From Nitrospira sp. Ga0074138 (lineage in GTDB: Bacteria; Nitrospirota; Nitrospiria; Nitrospirales; Nitrospiraceae): a stretch of 64,000 nt of DNA. The translations under genes were made by a program, and so were the position numbers. Positions 59,029 to 64,000 of this stretch are shown here, one piece after another; the stretch's first letter is position 1; every line of letters starts with the position of its first letter. Below the pieces are notes generated by a model. It ran no database searches. It was not told the DNA's origin and saw only the letters and a list, made by a program, of their open reading frames with translations. Location of the stretch: positions 124,001 to 188,000 of the forward strand of contig LNDU01000039.1 of the NCBI GenBank assembly GCA_001464735.1. Direction: 5' to 3'.

Positions 59029-60663
59029 ATGAGCTCAACCCCGGGCATCGCCCCAGCGCGACAGTTTAGGAACCTGCTTGAGTCAGATCAGTTGGAATTC
59101 ATCTGTGAAGCCCATAACGGCTTGAGTGCAAAGATCGTTCAAGAAGCCGGCTTTCGTGGTATTTGGGCCAGCGGCCTTTCCATCTCAGCCCAATTTGGAG
59201 TTCGTGACAACAACGAGGCCAGCTGGACTCAAGTTCTGGACAATCTGGAATTCATGTCCGATGCGGCCACGATTCCCATTCTCCTTGATGGCGATACGGG
59301 ATACGGCAACTTCAACAACATGCAGCGACTCGTCCGCAAACTGGAGCAGCGCCATATTGCTGCGGTCTGCATTGAAGACAAGCTCTTCCCTAAGACCAAT
59401 AGTTTTATTAAGGGCGATGCTCAACCGATGGCGGACATGCATGAATTCTGCGGGAAGATCAAAGCGGGCAAAGACGCTCAAGTTGACCCTGATTTTTGCA
59501 TTATCGCCAGGGTGGAAGCGTTTATTTGTGGCTGGGGGTTGGCGGAAGCGCTACGCCGAGCCGAGGCCTATCGTCAAGCCGGTGCGGACGGGATCCTCAT
59601 TCATAGCGCGCTGTCGGTGCCGGATGAGATCCTGTCGTTCAAACAGGAATGGGGCAATCGATGTCCTGTCGTGATTGTGCCGACCAAATATTACGCCACG
59701 CCCACCGACGTGTTTCGGCAACATGGATTCTCAATGGTTATTTGGGCCAATCATATGCTCCGAACCGCTGTGGCCGCCATGCAGAAAACCGCGCGGACTT
59801 TGAAGGAACAGCAACATCTACTCTCCGTTGAAGACAAAGTTGCGCCGGTTTCAGAAATCTTCAGGCTGCAAAATGCCGCAGAGTTACAAGATGCGGAAGA
59901 CCGCTATCTTCCTCGAGGTGCAGAGAATACCAGCGCCATCGTGTTGGCGGCTTCCCGAGGGGAGGAGCTTCGTGAACTCACCGAGCACCAACCCAAGACG
60001 ATGGTGAAAATTCAGGGAACGCCGATCCTTGCCCGCATTGTAGATGCCTACAATGCCGTGGGGATCAAGGACATCACCGTCGTTCGTGGCTATAAAAAGG
60101 AGGCGGTGACGCTGCCGAACCTGACCTATTTGGATAACGATGACTTTGCCGACACCGGTGAGTTGGATTCGCTGGACAAAGCAGTGCGTGCCCGGAAAGG
60201 GTTGGCCAAGGACCTGATCATCTCGTACGGCGACGTGCTGTTCAATAAGTACATTCCTCAGGCCCTTTGTCAGGAAAAAGAGGACTTTGTAGTCTTTGTA
60301 GACAGCGATTGGCAGAACCAGAGTAGCTATGCCCGTCTGGGAGGCTTTGCCGAATGCACGTTGCCGAATTCAAGGAAAGCCTTCAATGCCAAGATCTATC
60401 TTAAACAATTAGGGAATCTGGCACCTCAAGAAAGCATTCATGGAGTCTGGATGGGGTTTCTCAAAGTGTCTCCCGCCGGGGCTGTCCACCTTCAGGCGAT
60501 CCTCGCTGAGATATTAGCTGATCCAGCGAATCGCAAAGCCGGCATTCCCGTTCTATTGCAAGAACTGTTGAAGCGGCAACTCTCTGTTCGTGTGCTCTAT
60601 ACGGTCGGCCACTGGCTTGATATCAACAGCCTTGATGATGTGGTTCAGGCGGGCAATTTTTGA
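59029..60663 (+). CDS. Phosphoenolpyruvate mutase fused to a nucleotidyltransferase domain
   Basis: A 544-residue protein. Residues 8-290 are the isocitrate-lyase-fold PEP mutase: [34 protein letters not shown] (83-96) and the diagnostic [11 protein letters not shown] (116-126), which separates PepM from lyases. It makes phosphonopyruvate from PEP. Residues about 300-544 are a nucleotidyltransferase ([32 protein letters not shown] region, [11 protein letters not shown]), like the PntC-type domains that make CMP-aminoethylphosphonate. No decarboxylase or transaminase gene lies nearby. AGGGAAGGA precedes the ATG. The nucleotidyltransferase role is inferred. Confidence 0.85.
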   Translation: MSSTPGIAPARQFRNLLESDQLEFICEAHNGLSAKIVQEAGFRGIWASGLSISAQFGVRDNNEASWTQVLDNLEFMSDAATIPILLDGDTGYGNFNNMQRLVRKLEQRHIAAVCIEDKLFPKTNSFIKGDAQPMADMHEFCGKIKAGKDAQVDPDFCIIARVEAFICGWGLAEALRRAEAYRQAGADGILIHSALSVPDEILSFKQEWGNRCPVVIVPTKYYATPTDVFRQHGFSMVIWANHMLRTAVAAMQKTARTLKEQQHLLSVEDKVAPVSEIFRLQNAAELQDAEDRYLPRGAENTSAIVLAASRGEELRELTEHQPKTMVKIQGTPILARIVDAYNAVGIKDITVVRGYKKEAVTLPNLTYLDNDDFADTGELDSLDKAVRARKGLAKDLIISYGDVLFNKYIPQALCQEKEDFVVFVDSDWQNQSSYARLGGFAECTLPNSRKAFNAKIYLKQLGNLAPQESIHGVWMGFLKVSPAGAVHLQAILAEILADPANRKAGIPVLLQELLKRQLSVRVLYTVGHWLDINSLDDVVQAGNF

Positions 60664-60675
60664 CCCTTCGCGCAT

Positions 60676-61413
60676 TCACTCATAATCCACCCGCACCAAA
60701 AATAGTCCCTGTGGGGGAGCTGTTTTGCCAGCTACTGAACGATCTCGTGCATCGAGAATGTGCTTGAGCCTGTCCGGCGGGCGTTTGTGCAAGCCGACCT
60801 CCGCAAGGGTGCCGACGATTGAACGGATCATCTGTTTCAGGAAACGGTCGGCATAGGCTTCGATTCGCAGCCGATCGCCTTCCCGGAAGACCGTGAATTG
60901 TTGCAGATGACAGATGGGATCGTCGTTGTCGGTGGGCTGGGTCTGGAACGAAGAAAAATCGTGCGAGCCGATCAGGGCCAGTCCTGCCTGATTCATTGCC
61001 GCGTCGTCAAGAGGCTGATAGATATGCCAGCAATAGTCACGCTCAACCGCCGGACGTTCCGGGCGATTCAGAATACGGTATTCATACAGTTTGCCTTTGG
61101 CCGAATGTCTCGCGTGGAATGTATCCGGCATGAGCACGACTGATCGCACCACGATGCTCTTTGGGAGATGAGCGTTCAGCGCCCTGGTCCATTCTCGGGG
61201 CGTGATGTCACGGTTGATACGGAAACTTGCCACCTGTCCCATCGCGTGCACTCCTGCATCGGTGCGTCCGGCCCCGATGACCGGTGTGTTGATTTGAGTG
61301 ACGCCTGCAATGGCCGCTTCGACGGCTGCTTGAACTGTTGGCTGATCGGGCTGACGTTGCCAGCCTGCGTAGGCTGTGCCGTCATATTCGAGAGTCAGTT
61401 TGACGATAGGCAT
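60676..61413 (-). CDS. truA: tRNA pseudouridine(38-40) synthase
   Basis: A 245-residue enzyme: LTLEYDGTAYAGWQRQ, the catalytic GRTDAGVHAMGQVASF (Asp nucleophile), HARHSAKGKLYEYRI and FLKQMIRSIVGTLAEVG. It isomerises U38-U40 in tRNA anticodon arms. Ends 12 bases from the end of the PEP mutase gene on the other strand; no hairpin is seen between them. Confidence 0.95.
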   Translation of the reverse strand: MPIVKLTLEYDGTAYAGWQRQPDQPTVQAAVEAAIAGVTQINTPVIGAGRTDAGVHAMGQVASFRINRDITPREWTRALNAHLPKSIVVRSVVLMPDTFHARHSAKGKLYEYRILNRPERPAVERDYCWHIYQPLDDAAMNQAGLALIGSHDFSSFQTQPTDNDDPICHLQQFTVFREGDRLRIEAYADRFLKQMIRSIVGTLAEVGLHKRPPDRLKHILDARDRSVAGKTAPPQGLFLVRVDYE

Positions 61414-61443
61414 GCAACACGTGGATGGCGATGAGTGAGACGA

Positions 61444-62727
61444 TCAGCGGATGTCCGGTCGATTATTAGTCAGGAATGAAACAATACCATGATAAAGGGA
61501 TTGCGCGACATCGCGGACGAACGCAGGTTTTTTGAGGAGATCTTCCTCATCGGGGTTGGAAATATAGGCGATCTCGGCCAGGATGCTGGGCATGCTCGTA
61601 AACCTCAAGACATAAAATGGTGCGGTCTTGACGCCATGGTCGTTGACCACATATTGCCCGTTCATCTGGGAGACCATGGCTTCTTTTGCGTTCCACGCAA
61701 GCTCCAGGGACTCCTCGATTTTCTTCGCCGTTAAAAGATCTGCCACGAGATATTCCCATCCGACCCCGGTGTTGCTGATCGGGGTGCCGTTTTCCCGTGC
61801 TGCGATCTCAAGCGCCCGCTGATCCTTGGCCTCCCCGAAGTGATAGATTTCGATTCCTTTGACCTGGCGTGAAGGATGCGAGTTGACATGGATGGAGACG
61901 AAGAGATCGGCTTCGCTGCTGTTCGCAAACCTGGCCCGATCTTCCAACTCAATAAACACATCACGGTCTCGGGTCATCAACACACGCACCCCTGGCTGCT
62001 TACTTAGCAGTTCACGAAGCTGGAGCCCTACCTTAAGGGTAATATCCTTCTCCTCGGTCCTTTGGAGCCCCCGTGCGCCCGGATCTTTCCCCCCATGGCC
62101 GGGATCGATCACAATGGTTGTGTATCCCTTGGCACGTGGCGTGGCGGGTTGGGAGGCGGAAGAAGCTGACCGCTGAGAGACTTTGCGTGAGTCAAGCGCG
62201 GAAGGAGGGACTGGGGCGTTGTGTGGAGTCACGTCAATGACCACGCGATGAGGATGGGACAGCGTGAAGTGCCTATAGGTCCGGAACGATGTGGTCGGAA
62301 GAGACACCGCGATCGCATGCGAGGGCAGTTGAGTGACCATGAAGGGTGACGGGATGGTCCCATCCGTGGCTCTCATTTGCGCTGGTTGGCTGAGCCATGC
62401 GTTGGGAAGGGCGATGACCACACGACTTGGATTGGCCGCTCGTTGCTCGATGACCGTCGTGTGACGATCGAGATCCAACACGAGTCTGGTTCTCTCTGGG
62501 CTCGTCATCACACGGAAATTGCGAACGGTAACGGGAGCGAGGGAAGCGGCCGTTCCTCTGATGCGGCTCTGTTCCGATGACCGCACCGGTAAAGTACGGT
62601 GATCATCGGAGGACCACGCCCAAGCCGATGGGATCAGGATCCCGTATGCGGAGAGGAAGAAGATGGCAGTGGACGAGAGGAGGGTGAGGGGTTTAACGGA
62701 AAGCAGTCGAGGCTTTCGCATACGCAT
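61444..62727 (-). CDS. N-acetylmuramoyl-L-alanine amidase with AMIN domain
   Basis: A 427-residue exported cell-wall hydrolase. A signal segment (LTLLSSTAIFFLSAYGILIPSAWA), an AMIN domain (about 45-145; VRNFRVMTSPERTRLVLDLDRHT, HRVVIDVTPH) and an Amidase_3 catalytic domain (about 200-425) with zinc ligands in IVIDPGHGGKDPGARG, SIHVNSHP, and the catalytic Glu in ILAEIAYISNPDEE. It cleaves septal peptidoglycan. ATG 62727 is preferred over TTG 62787 and ATG 62721, without a strong SD for any. Confidence 0.9.
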   Translation of the reverse strand: MRMRKPRLLSVKPLTLLSSTAIFFLSAYGILIPSAWAWSSDDHRTLPVRSSEQSRIRGTAASLAPVTVRNFRVMTSPERTRLVLDLDRHTTVIEQRAANPSRVVIALPNAWLSQPAQMRATDGTIPSPFMVTQLPSHAIAVSLPTTSFRTYRHFTLSHPHRVVIDVTPHNAPVPPSALDSRKVSQRSASSASQPATPRAKGYTTIVIDPGHGGKDPGARGLQRTEEKDITLKVGLQLRELLSKQPGVRVLMTRDRDVFIELEDRARFANSSEADLFVSIHVNSHPSRQVKGIEIYHFGEAKDQRALEIAARENGTPISNTGVGWEYLVADLLTAKKIEESLELAWNAKEAMVSQMNGQYVVNDHGVKTAPFYVLRFTSMPSILAEIAYISNPDEEDLLKKPAFVRDVAQSLYHGIVSFLTNNRPDIR

Positions 62728-62854
62728 GGGTCTTTTGTCGGTAGAAGACAATAGGAAACTATTCTCAGATGTCCGCCGGCTTGTCAAGATTTACGCTCGT
62801 TAGCTAGGCGGAATTCGGATTGACTGTGGGCTCACGACCGCGATAGCGTGGGAT

Positions 62855-63376
62855 ATGCCGACGCATCTGATCGTCGATGGGTATAACGTGCTGGCTGGAG
62901 CCGGAGCCCTTTCCGGACGCCTTGAATCGGCCCGCGAGGTGTTGCTGCATGATTTGGCCGTCTATCGGCATCGGAAGAACCATGCCATCACCGTCGTATT
63001 TGACGGCTGGCAACAGGGCCAGCCATCCGAACGGCGGGAGCATCGAGCCGGAGTCCAGGTAATCTATTCAAAACGGGGTGAACGGGCGGATCAGGTCATC
63101 CAACGCTTGGCACGGGAATACGGGGCGGACTGTGCGGTCGTCAGCTCCGACCACGAAATCGTGAATACGGCCAGAGCTCATGGGGCCATGGTCATGGGAG
63201 CGCGTGAATTTGCGGACAAGCTGCGGGTGTCATCAAGCGCAGGCGGCACCATACCCTATAAAGAACTCGATACAGGAGTTGATGGTCGCCCGACGCGGGG
63301 ACCGGAGAAGAAGGGGAACCCTCGCAAACTGCCAAAATCTCAACGACAACGAGCTCGCCAGCTCAAGCGATTTTGA
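62855..63376 (+). CDS. NYN-domain protein (YacP/Rae1-like putative RNase)
   Basis: A 173-residue protein: LIVDGYNVLAGAG, VVFDGW, ADQVIQRLAREYGADCAVVSSDHEIVNTARAHGA. These acidic residues form the NYN/PIN-like nuclease site of the YacP family. The tail is basic (KSQRQRARQLKRF). YacP/Rae1 is a ribosome-associated mRNA endonuclease in Bacillus; the same role here is inferred. The 3' end overlaps the convergent tatD by 14 bases. Confidence 0.88.
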   Translation: MPTHLIVDGYNVLAGAGALSGRLESAREVLLHDLAVYRHRKNHAITVVFDGWQQGQPSERREHRAGVQVIYSKRGERADQVIQRLAREYGADCAVVSSDHEIVNTARAHGAMVMGAREFADKLRVSSSAGGTIPYKELDTGVDGRPTRGPEKKGNPRKLPKSQRQRARQLKRF

Positions 63377-64000
63377 ACAGCTGCTTTGCATTCTCGGTCG
63401 TTCGTCCCTGAATCTCTTCCAAGGAGAGCTCGGGATGAATGGCTGCGAGTTGCTTCGCTACCTGTGCCACATACGCCGGTTCATTGCGTTTGCCGCGATA
63501 GGGAACAGGCGTCAGGTATGGGCAATCGGTTTCGATGAGCAGGCGATCCAGCGGAGTTTTCTTGGCAATCTCGCGCAGCGCGGTCGCACTCTGAAATGTC
63601 AGGATGCCTGAAAACGAGAGATGAAATCCCAAATCAAGAGCTTCCTTCGCTAGCCAGGCATCTCCAGAAAAGCAGTGAAAGACCCCGCCGATTTCAGACG
63701 CCTTCTCTTCCCTTAAAATTGCGACCGTATCCTCCGGTGCTTCTCTCGTGTGAATAATCACGGGTAGCTTGAGTTCGCGTGCGACCTGAATCTGCTCGCG
63801 GAATCGGTCACGCTGCTCTTTTGGGGAGGAGTGATTGTAGTGATAATCGAGCCCGATTTCGCCATAGGCCACGACCTTCTCATTTCCCGCTAAGCGACGG
63901 AACTCATCATACCAGTCGTCCTGGATATGCTTGACCTCGTGTGGATGGACCCCGACGGAGGCATACACAAAGGGATAGTGATCGGCGAGTGCGGCAGCCG
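63363..64000 (-). CDS. tatD: TatD-family metal-dependent hydrolase (N-terminus beyond window)
   Basis: About 212 C-terminal residues of a normally 260-residue TatD/YcfH-type TIM-barrel hydrolase: SVGVHPHEV, AYGEIGLDYHYNHS, PVIIHTREAPEDT, FHCFSGD, LLIETDCPYLTPVPYRGKRNEP. These are the metal ligands of the family. The frame is open to the right edge, so the GTG at 63968 is an internal Val (YPFVYASVG), not the start. Overlaps the YacP-like gene by 14 bases at its end. Confidence 0.93.
   Translation of the reverse strand, partial: AAALADHYPFVYASVGVHPHEVKHIQDDWYDEFRRLAGNEKVVAYGEIGLDYHYNHSSPKEQRDRFREQIQVARELKLPVIIHTREAPEDTVAILREEKASEIGGVFHCFSGDAWLAKEALDLGFHLSFSGILTFQSATALREIAKKTPLDRLLIETDCPYLTPVPYRGKRNEPAYVAQVAKQLAAIHPELSLEEIQGRTTENAKQLFKIA

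Noticed and set aside
59029..60663. Isocitrate/methylisocitrate lyase
   Set aside because: The EDKxFPKxNSF segment is the PEP mutase signature, and the lyase KKCGH motif is absent.

Overview
The window reads as a chromosomal cell-envelope polysaccharide locus from a Gram-negative bacterium. LPS-core heptosyltransferases, a KDO-8-phosphate phosphatase, an O-antigen ligase, Wzx, Wzm and Wzt all point to an outer membrane. Gene content, gene order style, base composition and the type of intergenic repeats suggest Nitrospira (Nitrospirota). That assignment is inference, because no rRNA or taxon-specific marker is present.

Layout. (1) 1-4550: LPS-core module with the C-terminal half of a WaaF-type heptosyltransferase fused to a GmhB-type phosphatase, a methyltransferase and two more GT9 heptosyltransferases. 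(2) 4596-6331: regulatory head made of a winged-helix/Rossmann fusion protein, a four-helix-bundle (23S rRNA IVP-like) protein sitting between degenerate GACCAGA/GACGAGA repeat tracts, and a NusG/UpxY-type antiterminator whose start codon lies inside the repeat. (3) 6454-12054: NUDIX hydrolase, Wzx-like flippase, methyltransferase, GT2 and a B12-binding radical SAM enzyme. (4) 12103-18687: a nucleotide-sugar cassette with an HddA-like kinase, an Fcl/ColC-like reductase, a two-subunit minimal thiamine-diphosphate enzyme, a ColD-like PLP enzyme with His replacing the Schiff-base Lys, an HddC-like guanylyltransferase and another SDR. (5) 18775-34071: Wzm/Wzt ABC exporter followed by methyltransferases, glycosyltransferases, a TVP38-type membrane protein and a large membrane protein with a C-terminal beta-sandwich-like domain; part of this stretch is AT-rich. 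(6) 34096-45580: asparagine synthetase-like enzyme, GT4, WbpV-like SDR, WbpL/WecA-type initiating transferase, O-antigen ligase/polymerase, GT2s, GT9 and a WbpM/CapD-type 4,6-dehydratase. (7) 45697-51984: rmlA, rmlB, rmlD (no rmlC), kdsC, manC, manB. (8) 51984-64000: mostly housekeeping genes (DUF3108 protein, fbp, class I aldolase, Do protease, ispD, ispF, cysE, psiF-like, truA, amidase, YacP-like, tatD) plus an orphan PEP mutase fused to a nucleotidyltransferase.

How the parts fit. Almost every gene from 1 to 60663 lies on the plus strand with short gaps and many ATGA-type overlaps, so very long transcripts are likely and the antiterminator near the head makes sense. The nucleotide-sugar genes supply precursors (GDP-mannose, a GDP-heptose-type sugar, dTDP-6-deoxy sugars). 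The glycosyltransferases assemble them on a WbpL-primed lipid carrier and on heptose/KDO core, and Wzx and/or Wzm-Wzt export the product for ligation.

The items most worth a second look are the 12103-18687 cassette, which looks like a route to an unusual GDP-activated deoxy or branched heptose; three copies of a palindromic 123-204 bp element that each begin directly after a stop codon; a GACCAGA-type repeat that has become protein coding in two places; a roughly 55-residue module shared by a methyltransferase and a glycosyltransferase; and a triple C-x5-C motif in the O-antigen ligase.
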